A stretch of DNA of 10,979 bases from Hamiltosporidium magnivora (GCA_004325065.1 PITI01000551.1:1-10979), one strand, 5' to 3'. Shown: positions 1 through 9,355, numbered from the stretch's first letter. The notes: generated from the sequence alone by a model not told the origin. Numbers and translations: made by a program.

Positions 1-360
1 CCATACACAACCAATGTAATTTAATAGACTAGTTATTTTTTTTGAAACGAAAAATCTGGATTTGTAACTAATTAATTTTTGATCGGCGAAAATAATATTA
101 GCAAATTAAATTATAAATTAAAAATATAGAATCAACTTAAGCGCCTGTGCAAAATACTTACAAACCAGGAACAGGAATGTAATCAAATATACTCTTAAAT
201 TAACAAACAATAAATTTAGAGCGAAGAATCACTAACTACACAAAAATAAAAATATTATAAAATTTAATCAAATCTGAAAGGGTGAGTAAAAAATAAATAG
301 GAAAATAAAAAAATTAATAAAGTGAGATGTATGTAGGTTATTCAAATCGATTTTGCGGAA
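1..360. other. A-rich non-coding stretch
   Basis: I see no open frame, RNA gene or repeat here. The + strand is A-rich; for example, the line 241-300 has about 35 A and 15 T. Composition is typical of A+T-rich spacer. A short G+C-bearing word near 141-156 (TGTGCAAAATA from 146) recurs at 8,335 and 10,089, but words of this length recur by chance at this base composition. Confidence 0.6.
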
Positions 361-1160
361 AACAACACAAAAATATTTTTATACATTTATTATATTTCGA
401 ACTCAAAGCCTTCTGATCAGATCTAAGAATTATCTATTACTCACTATGATTTTTACGATGCAGGCACAAAATTCTAATGACTCTGGAATGTATTCCTACA
501 ACTATGTATTTTATCATGCAAAGCCCTATTGTCTAAAAGTTTTGTTGTTTCCATAAATTTTTTTATTTTCCAGCTTTTAAAAAGGTAAATATTTCATAAC
601 TCATATTCATCTATTAGTTCCTTGTATAAAAACAAAAAAATTTATCTCTTACATGAACATTTTAAAAAGCTATTCTCAATATAACTTTATTCTAAAAATA
701 CTTTACACACTAAACAGGTAATATAGGCTGCTCATATTTCTAAATGAACCCGGAAACCGAAAATAGTAATTCTTTTTAGCAAGATAAAATTGACTCTAGA
801 CACTCGTAATAAATATACATCAACATATAGTAATCTTAACACATTTCTGAATAGAAAGAATCAATAACCTCTTCTGCGAAACCTACTTATATTCTCCATT
901 TATATCTGCTCTGCTCTGTTTCTGTACAAAAGCCCTTGCATCTTTTAATGTTATAACCTCATTTAAAAAATCTTTTTATAGATAAAAATTTTTGAACCTT
1001 TTGAACTCCTTACACAGCTAGAGTTATTGAAGAGTAATGTGATCTATGAAAAAAACCCTAAATTTATTTTTCTAATATCATATGTAGTATTGCAAACAGA
1101 GCAAACACTCAACTTCACACTTACCGGATAAGAAAATACTCTGGTTGGATAAGAAACAGC
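361..1160. other. Moderately G+C-raised block without a convincing gene
   Basis: Line counts give about 28% G+C here against about 15-16% in the following kilobases, with peaks near 35% at 901-960 and 1,081-1,140. A 67-codon frame on the + strand (353-556) begins with TTG, has no visible ribosome-binding site and reads as a mix of F, Y, L, S and N without a motif, so I do not call it a gene. The raised G+C could mark an eroded gene or simply a less drifted spacer. No frame stays open for long on either strand. Nothing in it identifies a family. Confidence 0.45.
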
Positions 1161-1800
1161 AATAGTATAGTTTTTATTTCTATTGGTGTTTTCTTCTACT
1201 TTAGAATATTTCTTTTTTTCTGTTCATACTTCTTCTTTTACTATTTCATTTCATTTCTCTATGGAGGAGAATTTTTTAAAATATATTGGTAGGGATAAAC
1301 TTTGTAAAATAAAAATAAAGAAAATTTTTGAAATATATTTAATGTATATAGAATGTCAATACGAAAGAAAATAAATATTCTAATTAATAAAAGAATATTT
1401 TTATAAAATTTCAACACGAATCATTACTTTTATTAGAATATCATTTTAATATTCTGTCTTTCCATATATAATAAACAAAACTATTTTGTGAACTTTGATC
1501 TATTTAAACAAAAACTTAAATATTTCAACAATTGAAAGAGTAAAAACAATTTCTACGAATTATTAATGGAGATATAATCGAATTTATCGATATATTTTTA
1601 AAAATCGTGACAAATAATAACTTTAGATGCTGAACAATATTTTACTGATACGGGAACTGTACATAAACAACAAAACCTATATAATTCAGGTTTAAATACT
1701 TTTAATTCTTTTGGTGATTTTTATTAGATAAAAAATAATTCAAAAATAAAAATTTTATTGTTAGGATCTGATCACATTTAAGAAATCATATATAATCGGT
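1161..1800. other. A+T-rich non-coding stretch
   Basis: The only open frame of note is 63 codons at 1,183-1,374 on the + strand. It is rich in F, S, I and K and ends in a K/I-rich run, as expected from T-rich then A-rich DNA, so I treat it as compositional. A small inverted repeat at 1,435-1,455 is listed separately. Nothing else is supported. Confidence 0.55.
1435..1455. repeat. Small perfect inverted repeat
   Basis: AGAATAT (1,435-1,441) and ATATTCT (1,449-1,455) are exact reverse complements around a 7-base spacer. It could form a hairpin of seven weak pairs. There is no gene end next to it and no T-run that would make it a bacterial-type terminator. At this base composition such repeats are expected by chance. 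Confidence 0.4.
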
Positions 1801-1807
1801 CTTTATA

Positions 1808-1838
1808 GTATCTTAAAGGCACGTGAGATTTAAGATAC
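1808..1838. repeat. 10-base perfect inverted repeat with CACGTG in the loop
   Basis: GTATCTTAAA (1,808-1,817) and TTTAAGATAC (1,829-1,838) are exact reverse complements separated by 11 bases. The spacer carries the palindrome CACGTG (1,820-1,825), the E-box core bound by bHLH factors in eukaryotes. It could be a hairpin or a two-half-site operator. There is no neighbouring gene to regulate, and by my estimate a 10-base inverted repeat with a short loop is expected a few times by chance in 11 kb of this composition. Confidence 0.45.
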
Positions 1839-3200
1839 CTTTTCTTTGGTATTTTGTGTACTTACTATTTTTTTTATGCTTAGATACGATTCTTTCTAAA
1901 TGCAACTTTAAATTTCAAAAAACCTTACAAAAAGCAATTTATATTTTCGATTTTATATTCTTATAATATTTTCATATATAAAAGATCTTAGCATGGTTAA
2001 ATAACAGATTTTTTTTATTTGCAATAATTGATTTGTCATTAGAGAAAATCAAGAAGTTTTAAAGAAAATAATTTCTCTTGAAAAAAGAATATACAAATTT
2101 TAAATTAAAAGAAAAATTTGTTTTATTATTATATAGCTTTAAATTACTTATTTGTCTCGTTTGTGATTTCAGATAATATTTTTGAGCAGAAATTTTAATA
2201 TAGAAGTGTATTAAAATGATCAGTCTGAATTATAAAAATATGAATTAAGCATATTTCTCATATTCATTTTACATTTTATCTATAGATATCAAAGGGGATA
2301 AGTCTTTGAGTTAAAAACACAATAAGGGGTCCTTTACTAGTTCATAATAGTCTCATTCTTCTAAAAACTTAGAATTTTGGTTTTTTTCTTCGTTAAGTTC
2401 AAATTAAATTTAACAACTAAAGGTTTCCTAAAATTGGAACCGCAAAAAAGTTTGTTATTTTTTAAATAAATATTATGAGATTTTTACCTAAGAAAAGAAT
2501 ATTTTGCTCGTAAATTGAATAAATAATAATTTAAATTCTAATTACGTTAGTACAGTAATTTATATAGAATAAAGCTAAATAAAAATTATTTTAATCATAT
2601 TAAATGAATATTGTTTCTTTTGAGTTCTAAAATCAAAGGATGAGCTGAATGAGGGGTTTTTTTATTTTTATCAAATGTTATAAATTATAAAAAATTGTAA
2701 TCGTTTTCTTGAGGTATATGCTATATAGGTCAATCCATATTGAAAATTTAAGAATTAATTTTATAAAACAAAATTAAAATTATTTTCTGACTAAATTTCT
2801 TGTAAAAATTTAAATTAAAGATAAAAATAGCAAATTCTATGAAATAAATTCTTGATAATTGATAGAAATTTTAGAAAATATAAGATGTGTGTTTTGATGC
2901 ACATATTGATTTCTTTAAATAGGATGAGGGTTATTCAAAGTCTGAAAATGAAATTTTCATTGTGTTTGAAGATTACAGACCAGACAGGTTATTTTTCCCA
3001 GAAGGTACATTTTTTTTACTACTTTATTCAATAAATTTATTTTTTAAAAGAAATTCTGTCCTAATGTTCAGTTAGATTTGTATATGCTAAAATATCTTTC
3101 TATATCAAAAGGAAGCTAAATTTTGGTAGTGATCAAATCAGAAATCCCCTTTTGTAGTGTTAGTACTTTGCCATACTGACATAATTACTTAGCGAAACCA
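1839..3200. other. A+T-rich non-coding stretch
   Basis: No frame, RNA gene or repeat is supported. The one frame over 60 codons (2,852-3,034 on the + strand) starts in A-rich sequence, is rich in I, K, L and F, shows no motif and lies in DNA of background G+C, so I do not call it. A slightly G+C-richer patch at 2,290-2,340 holds no recognisable signal. Confidence 0.55.
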
Positions 3201-3476
3201 TGTGAGAATTTAAATTACATATAAATACGCCAAGTTTTAATTATTTTATCTCCTTTCTATTATCTTTTAAATTTACTTTCCGAGTAGGTTTTTTACTTTA
3301 ACTTACCTTTAAAGCTGAGCCAATATTATGATTATTTTATACCTTGAAATTTTTTATACCCCATTGTTTAAGTAGCTTAATTCCTGCTTTGAAATACTTT
3401 TATATTTATTTTACTTAATGTTACATTTTTTTGTATATAGTTTTTATTGCTTTGAGGTAAGTTGAATTTATTTTGG

Positions 3477-3563
3477 TTTGAACCCTTTCTAGTGTTATTA
3501 ACAGTTTTTACTCGATTTTAATATTATCTTTTAGTCGCTATAAAACTTTGAACCAATCTAGTG
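3477..3563. repeat. Short interrupted direct repeat, spacing about 70 bases
   Basis: TTTGAACC followed by TCTAGTG occurs twice: 3,477-3,484 with 3,488-3,494, and 3,547-3,554 with 3,557-3,563. The 3-base spacer of the first copy is 2 bases in the second. Fifteen bases match in order. It could be a small duplication remnant or a pair of binding sites. The minus strand of each copy contains GGTTCAAA, like the T-arm of a tRNA, but I could not fold a tRNA around either. Confidence 0.45.
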
Positions 3564-4571
3564 CATATGTCACACTTAAGCTTTGTTTCTAAATGACTAC
3601 AAATATTGTTTTAAACTTATTCGGTTTTTTCATTTCAAAAACCTCGATTTAAATATTAAGGTTGGTCAATATTTTTTTAAAAGGTAGAAAACAATTTGTG
3701 TTTGGTGGATAATTCCTATATTCAAAACTATGGTTTTTTTCATTTTTGAGAGCATTGTTGATATTCTTCACTTAAGTCTAATTACTTGTAAAATAAGATT
3801 TTTTTTCCTGAAATCGGCAAAATAAAATATTTTAACAGACTTTACGCTTTTACAATGTAATTTTTTTAATAATATTATATCTAAAACTTATAAGTATTGA
3901 ACAGTTAATGCAAAAAAAATATTTAATTTATTTAATTGTTATTTTTCGTCGGTATTAGGTTAACCAATCTTCCTAATTTGAATCTAAATTTAAAGCTTCT
4001 TTTTATTTTAGGTCAATGGCTCACCTTGACTTTCTGAAATCCTATATATCTTGTTATATAGACTCACAATATTTAAGTGAAAGAAGATACACTTAGCCTA
4101 ATTTTATACTTATATATTTTTTTTGTTAGTTATTACATTTTAGAATATCAATTGATTTTTCCTTCATATAAGAGTTTCTAATAAATATACTTTATTTAAA
4201 AAACGTTCTACATTTATATCTCAAACCAAAGGGTTTAACTCATTTTTTAAAAGTTAGTATAGCTTATATTATTCTTAAATTCACTTGGAGTCATTGTGCA
4301 ATATCTCACTTTTTGCAGTTTTTTTCTATTTCTTTCAAGCGTTCGATTGCTTTCTTAGAATTTTTTAGTATTTTAATTTAGGTTGATCTTTTCAATACTT
4401 CTTTATTTTTTATACCTTAGGCAGTTTTTTTTTTTGTTTTTTGATATCAATTTTAGATTTTATAGGACCGATATAGTGTGTTTGCGAAGTTTAATCTTTA
4501 TATAAGTTTTTAGAATGCTTAATACATTCAATGTCTTTTTAGTTTGCCCTTTTTAACATAAGATTTAATTA

Positions 4572-4824
4572 TTTTTTGAATTTTTTATTTTGTTTTTTAA
4601 CTTTTTTAAAATTTTTTGGAAAGATTTGTACTAATTTACAAGAATTTTTTATTTTCTAAAGTTTGTTATATCTTTTTAAATATACTCACAATTTTTTTAA
4701 GTTTTTTATATGTTTTTACTGTTTCCTTTTCTGTTTTTTAAGTTTTCTCTTAAATTTAGCTGTTTTTTCACGTTTTTTTACACCTTTTCAAATTTTTATT
4801 TTTTTAATTTTTTTCAAATTTTTT
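4572..4824. other. Phased T-tracts, predicted curved DNA
   Basis: Runs of 4-7 T recur at close to one helical turn. Approximate centres are 4574.5, 4583.5, 4595.5, 4604.5, 4614.5, then 4695, 4704.5, 4715, 4736.5, 4744.5, 4756, 4765.5, 4776, 4786.5, 4795, 4802, 4811 and 4821.5. A- or T-tracts phased near 10-10.5 bp are known to bend DNA. Roles of such DNA include nucleosome positioning or exclusion, scaffold attachment, replication starts and binding of A+T-hook proteins. Which, if any, applies here cannot be read from the sequence. The poly-phenylalanine frame over this run is a by-product. Confidence 0.55.
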
Positions 4825-4900
4825 ATTTGTAAAATCTTTACAATTTTAGATTTGATTTGAATTTTAACTACTTTTTTATTGATCGGCATATGCCCAAGTT

Positions 4901-6380
4901 TTTCTTTGAATATATTAATAAGAAATTTCTTTTTAAAACTCTATAACAAAGATACAATTTTTAGTTTTCACAAGAATATGAAGATTTTTTAAAAAAAGTT
5001 ATTAATTTTCGAATTTTTTCGTAATTTAAATACTTGCTCTAATAAAATTGTTAAACCCTAAATCTTGTTTAATTTTATAATAAATTTCTTATGTTATATA
5101 TTATTTTAGTATATTTTATAATTATTTTATCTTTTTCCAGGCTAGAATAATATTTTAGGAAGGAAATTCTAAGAAAAACCTATAGACAAAATATTTTTGA
5201 AAACTATTGTGTTTTAACATTCTTACATATTACATTCTTCTTTAGTAGTAAAAATATTTGAATTATTTTCAAAATACAGTTTTAAAAATGTAGATTTGGA
5301 TGATTAAATATTGATTTAATATATTCTAACTTATTCCCAATTTGGAACAATACTTACTGTATACTTTTTATTAAAATTGATTTTTCCTGTTAATATAACT
5401 TGAATTGTAAATTCTTAACATAGGAAATAGAAAAGTCAAAGCAAATATTTGTGCTTAAAGTGTTCTCACTTTAAACTTAAGCTATCTTAATTTTATAATC
5501 CTAGCTGAGAGTAATGGTATTAAGTTGTAACTGATATAAATTTGTTTGTCGTTTTATATGAAATTACTTCATTTGTTTATTATTCTTTTAGATATATATC
5601 AAAATAACTGAAAGCTTTCAGCTTAAGGAAATTAAGTAAGGTATACTTCGTAAAGTAAGTAAAATTAACAAAAATCATTTTTTGACTTTAGTAAAATTTA
5701 AAAACTTATAATTTTATAAGTATGATTAATTTACCTAAAAATGGCATTACTTTTTAAATCTTTAATATTTTATAAATTTACTTTGATCTAGTTTTAACAA
5801 CATAATATATGTATACAAATCCCGAAATTTCTTTTACTTGCAAATTATTGTTAAAATTGGACTTTAGATTACACAAATAAGTAGTTTTGTTCTATAAAAA
5901 ATTTAATTTAGTTTTACATGTTTTGATTTAAAAAGTTTCAATTGCTTTAAATTTTTATTTTTTTTTGTAAGAAAATGTACGAAATTTTTTTGTACTATAT
6001 TGTTTTGATGATCAAGTATTAATATAGTACGATTTAAAAAAATATCAACAGAACTTTAGTTTCCTTAGGTTTCGGTTCAAGAAAAGAAAGAGAAACAAGT
6101 AATATATATAAAAAGTGTATAAAATTTCTACATTTAGTAAGTTATTATTATTTATCCTTTAATCGAAAGAGAATAAGTTATACATACAAAAAATGAATAA
6201 ATAATTGATTTTACTTTTTAGATACCAATTATAAGCGGAGTATGGGTATTTTCTAAGTTAAAGCATTTCTTTATGCCCTAGGATATTTCTTTTTTAATAA
6301 AATATGATTTCTTGACTTGATACTTTTTGAAAACCATATACTAAATTTTTCTGAAATCATTTATATTTTACGTGTATAGA
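4901..6380. other. A+T-rich non-coding stretch
   Basis: Background composition, for example about 13% G+C at 5,041-5,100. It holds no called frame or RNA gene. A T-rich run ending in CCAG at about 5,125-5,140 looks like a splice acceptor, but it has no exon beside it. One tight inverted repeat at 5,704-5,721 is listed separately. Confidence 0.55.
5704..5721. repeat. Tight 8-base inverted repeat
   Basis: ACTTATAA (5,704-5,711) and TTATAAGT (5,714-5,721) are exact reverse complements around TT. Together they make an 18-base near-palindrome that could be a protein-binding site or a small cruciform. It is all weak pairs apart from two, with no neighbouring gene, and is probably a composition effect. 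Confidence 0.35.
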
Positions 6381-6382
6381 AT

Positions 6383-6613
6383 GAATATTCGTGAAAATAA
6401 TATCAAAATGTATTTTTTCTAATGTTTCTACAATAGATATTCTCGAAAAATTTGAAAAGTGTCTCTTAAAAAAGTGTAAATATAATGGATATTCTCGAAG
6501 ATAATAGTAGAATCATAGTTAATTAAATGTCGTAGAGGGCAATTCTCGTAAATAATATCAGAAGTGTATTATATTTAATGTATCTATAATAGATATTCCA
6601 AGAGAGAATATCA
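6383..6613. repeat. Degenerate tandem repeat, unit about 52 bases, four copies and a partial
   Basis: Copies start at 6,383, 6,436, 6,488 and 6,539 (53, 52, 51 and 53 bases), with a partial copy at 6,592-6,613. Each begins with a form of GATATTCTCG. The first and fourth copies agree best: from AAATAATATCA (6,395 and 6,550) through the next copy's GATATTC I count about 42 matches in 49 columns. The middle two share the head, and the second copy also keeps AAGTGT and the tail. The partial copy keeps GATATTC and AATATCA at the same offset (15 bases). No unit encodes a clean peptide repeat, so I read it as an old minisatellite. Confidence 0.75.
6592..6612. repeat. Inverted repeat at the array's last copy
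   Basis: GATATTC (6,592-6,598) and GAATATC (6,606-6,612) are exact reverse complements around 7 bases. The pairing arises because the unit head GATATTC is complementary to a variant of the unit's AATATC word, so a folded array could form alternative hairpins. The first copy's head GAATATTC (6,383-6,390) is itself an 8-base palindrome. Confidence 0.5.
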
Positions 6614-6951
6614 ATAAACAAAAATTTTAAGGTTTTTAGTAATTGAAATGATTTTATATTTTTTTTATTAAGGTATGACATATGTAAATGAAATTTTGAG
6701 ATATATAGAAAAAAAAGTATTACCTATAAAAATATCATGAATTCAAAGTCATGGAGATATTCATGTTGTTTTTATAAGCGAGGTTTTTTCAAAGAGACAA
6801 AAAATGATTTGTAGGGTATTTCATTTCTATTACAATATATTTAAGCTTCTCTCTTAGAATTTAGTAAGTTAATAGAACTATCATAAAGATGTAAAGACTT
6901 ACTTATCATCGTATTGTTAATATATGCAATTGGTTAAAAAAAAATGGAAAC
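6614..6951. other. A+T-rich link between the tandem array and the G+C island
   Basis: No gene, RNA or clear repeat. On the minus strand, fragments of reading frame continue from the island past several stop codons, but no piece exceeds about 35 codons and none carries a motif I recognise. Confidence 0.45.
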
Positions 6952-7218
6952 CTAGAAAAATAGCTGCAGTTTTGCTAACGTGGCCTCTGCTACTGTGGTA
7001 CTCCTACTATCTATGAGATAGAGAGTAAATATCCTTAGTATATTATTATCCGGATGCTTGTATACAACAATTTCCGTCATACTAATGTAGACGCCTATAA
7101 ACACATGTCCCCAATACTGTCCGATTTTTTTATTACTTCGATATTTGCTTCTCGGTATACTTTTTGTTATACTATCTAAGCTGATATGGTTTGTTAGAGG
7201 ACTATCTAAAATTTTTTG
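6952..7218 (-). pseudogene. Possible gene remnant: 88-codon open frame, family not recognised
   Basis: Between in-frame stops at 7,219-7,221 and 6,952-6,954 the minus strand is open for 88 codons in the most G+C-rich part of the window. There is no ATG near the upstream end; the first ATG lies at 7,080 and would leave only 42 residues, and a GTG lies a few codons earlier. The translation has a varied make-up with K, R, S and D in the first half, then a hydrophobic stretch around GQYWGHVFIGVYIS, an acidic and proline-bearing VVYKHPDNN, and an A/T/L-rich end. By my count G+C at codon positions 1, 2 and 3 is about 37, 34 and 32%, only weakly coding-like. It could be a decayed exon or gene fragment, or chance: I estimate a stop-free run this long has a few per cent probability in this island. 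The opposite strand also has a 46-codon frame (7,039-7,179). Confidence 0.3.
7007..7021. repeat. Short perfect hairpin in the G+C island
   Basis: CTATCT (7,007-7,012) and AGATAG (7,016-7,021) pair exactly around a 3-base loop. It is small and is not followed by a T-run, so it is not a convincing terminator. It lies inside the minus-strand open frame. Confidence 0.35.
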
Positions 7219-7262
7219 CTATTGTCTAGATATAAATTTATAGGTAGTAAACAAATAACTCG

Positions 7263-7312
7263 TTCGATCTCGTAAAAAAATCGAATTTACTAAAATGAGT
7301 AAATTATTTACT
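7263..7312. repeat. Cluster of overlapping inverted repeats
   Basis: TTCGAT (7,263-7,268) pairs with ATCGAA (7,280-7,285). Directly after it the 7-base word ATTTACT (7,285-7,291) is followed by its reverse complement AGTAAAT (7,298-7,304) and, one base later, by ATTTACT again (7,306-7,312). The central AGTAAAT can pair with either neighbour, so two mutually exclusive hairpins are possible. The cluster sits in the A+T-rich dip of the island. It resembles an operator or a structure-switching leader, but no gene start follows within a sensible distance on either strand. Confidence 0.45.
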
Positions 7313-7740
7313 TATTAAAATGTTGATATCCAATTATATAGGCATAAATACCTGTTTTACAGTAACGCTAATGCAACGAGTATGATTACGAAACAATATT
7401 GCCTAATGCCAGAATTTTTTTAAGGAATGTATAAATTCAAAGCATTTTACCTAAAAAGACTCAAACACAATGTGCCATTTCTTTTTAAAAAACTCAAATG
7501 AAATTTCATTTACTTATTTTAATCTTATCCATACAAAATTTAAACCATGACATGTTGTCTCTATAATTTCCCCTACGCTGTACTTATTACGCATTTTACA
7601 TGTCTTTTGAAAAGTTTATTTTCCTTTTAGATTAATTGTTCGCCCTAAAACTTCATTAGCTGAAGTTGAAGAGCCTGTTATAAATGAGACATAGTAACCT
7701 GTTTGTATAGCCTCTTACAATGTTCTAATATACACACATA

Positions 7741-9355
7741 TATGCAAAAGCTATGAAAGAAAACGTACGAAAAAAAATTTATAATCGAGCAATATTTGAT
7801 TTTGGAGATAAATGCATTAAGACCTCTAGTATTTTAAATAAATTCGCTTTATAAACTTAAAAGAAATTGTCTAGGGCAGGTTACGATTTATATCAACATT
7901 TACTTTAAAATAGCCTGTATCTTTATATTTTCTAAATACTAATATATTTAGGAAGACTTAATTACAATGCAATTTAAAAAATAATGCGATTTTAATTTCT
8001 TATTAATTTCGGAAAATTGAAGTTTTTTTTCTTTTTTTTGAACCCAAAAATATATATTCTACTTTAAACAATCAAAATACTTGTTTAAGCATTTTTTACA
8101 CTATCATTAAACATTTTCTCTATAAGTATCAAATCTCATTACTCGTATGCATCTAAAATAAGAAATATTTCTTGATTTTTTTTACTTCTTGATTATGTTA
8201 TATGTATATAACAAACTTCCCATGTCAAGTTTCTACATATTACCTTGTTATTTCAAACAAATTTTACTGTTCCAAAATAAAAGTATTCTTTTGTCGCGAT
8301 GTATCAAACGAATTTATAACAATTTAATAAAAGATGTGCAAAATATATCCAGATTAAATTATTTCTCAGTTTAAAGACTTTTAATAATTTTAAAAAATTA
8401 AAGCACAAGATATAAAAACGCTGAAATTTAAAAAAAAATGTAAATTTACCTAGAAAAAGTTATCATAATATTTACTGGCTTAGGTTTTTCATTCGTGTTA
8501 TAATATAAACTCATTGGCTTTTGATTTAAATTTATTCCTTACATTTAAACATTTTTTTTCCTCATTAGTTTTAAATTAATTAAATTTAGTTAGATAGTTT
8601 CTAAAAGAATATAAAAAGCTGTACTTAAAATTTTAAAAATATAAAAGTAAAATCATTTTTTATGGGAGTAAGTTCTTTAATTGATTTAAAAGTAATAAAA
8701 CATTTGTTTCTAAATATAATAATCGTTTTTTTTTACGAACTAATTTAATTTGAATTTTTCTGGCTTGCTATTTTAAAACACAATACAATATATTTAGCTA
8801 TGATGATTTATTTACTGGATTAATAGCAAAAATGCGTTCGTCTTATTTACTAACTGAAATATATATTACACTTCCTTACAATAAAGTAAGACTTCGTAGA
8901 ATATTAATTTGGTACTATTTTTTATTTAATTGTTGAAAATCTCTTATATATTAATCATTAAATAAATCATAATTTACTTTCTTAATATATACTCTACTAG
9001 AAACGTATTACATATATATATAAATTAAAAAATACTTACTTGTACTAAAAAGAATAATTATATTTTTTTTTTCGTCGAAATAGTAACCTATGTTTATAAC
9101 GACTGAAATAATGTTTGATAAAAAGAGCGGAATCCAATTTAAGACTTAGTATATACATAGGCTTTTATTAAATTTTGTTATAATTTACAAAATATACTAA
9201 AATATAAAGTCCTAGAGTTTTAACCAAAAAATATAGGTGAAACAAATTTAAAAGAAGATATTATTTTTAATTAGAAGTGACTGAATCACAAAAGATATAT
9301 TTAATATAATTAGGAAGTATGGTAATTTATTTTGAAAAAACACAAACATTTTCTA
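7741..9355. other. A+T-rich non-coding stretch
   Basis: Composition returns to background (about 15% at 8,581-8,640). The 61-codon + frame at 8,189-8,374 is rich in Y, F, L, I and N, has no visible ribosome-binding site and shows no motif; I do not call it. No RNA gene or clear repeat was found. Scattered T-runs at 8,025-8,040 and 9,062-9,072 are simple tracts. Confidence 0.5.

Larger units (their letters stand above)
3200..4900. other. Strongly T-rich strand segment, no gene
   Basis: The + strand is markedly T-biased; the line 4,561-4,620 has about 39 T to 15 A and 4,681-4,740 about 38 T to 11 A. I looked for an A-rich lysine-coding gene on the minus strand. TGA triplets in 3,720-4,920 fall almost evenly among its three frames (about 6, 7 and 8), and TAA/TAG are frequent, so neither the standard code nor a TGA-only stop code gives a gene. 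The 65-codon + frame at 4,663-4,860 is almost all F, L and I and comes from the T-runs. Confidence 0.6.
6961..7740. other. G+C-raised island
   Basis: Counting by lines gives about 31% G+C over 780 bases. Peaks are 45% at 6,961-7,020, 37% at 7,081-7,140 and 38% at 7,621-7,680, and a dip to about 20% lies at 7,201-7,320. The flanks fall to the background of 15-20%. The edge at 6,961 is sharp. Beyond the 88-codon minus frame, short pieces of varied composition occur: on the minus strand a frame ending near 7,629 with TGYYVSFITGSSTSANEVLG, and on the + strand about 24 codons near 7,614-7,688. Two opposite frames both look reasonable, so neither is proven. The island may be a degraded gene or an insertion of DNA from a less A+T-rich source. 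Confidence 0.55.

Noticed and set aside
353..556. 67-codon + strand open frame
   Set aside because: It starts with TTG, has no ribosome-binding site, no motif and an unremarkable F/Y/L/S mix; it is within what chance gives in a slightly G+C-raised stretch.
1183..1374. 63-codon + strand open frame
   Set aside because: Its composition follows the local T-rich then A-rich DNA (F and S, then K and I), with no motif.
2852..3034. 60-codon + strand open frame
   Set aside because: It lies in background A+T-rich DNA and shows no motif or start signal.
3470..3560. tRNA gene on the minus strand suggested by GGTTCAAA words and TAGCGAC upstream
   Set aside because: I could not pair an acceptor stem, D-stem or a five-base T-stem around either word.
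4663..4860. 65-codon + strand frame that looks like a membrane protein
   Set aside because: The F/L/I runs are produced by phased T-tracts; the hydrophobicity is compositional.
4560..4860. Lysine-rich coiled-coil gene on the minus strand of the T-rich segment
   Set aside because: The frame is broken by TGA as well as TAA/TAG, and TGA is spread evenly over all three minus frames, so no code makes it open.
5120..5145. Splice acceptor-like T-rich run ending in CCAG; another at 557-572
   Set aside because: Such strings are common in T-rich DNA and no exon or matching donor is seen beside them.
8335..8346. Word TGTGCAAAATAT shared with 10,089-10,100 and, less one base, with 146-156
   Set aside because: Many 12-base matches are expected by chance in 11 kb of A+T-rich DNA, and the flanks do not match further.
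8189..8374. 61-codon + strand open frame
   Set aside because: It has no start signal or motif and sits in background-composition DNA.
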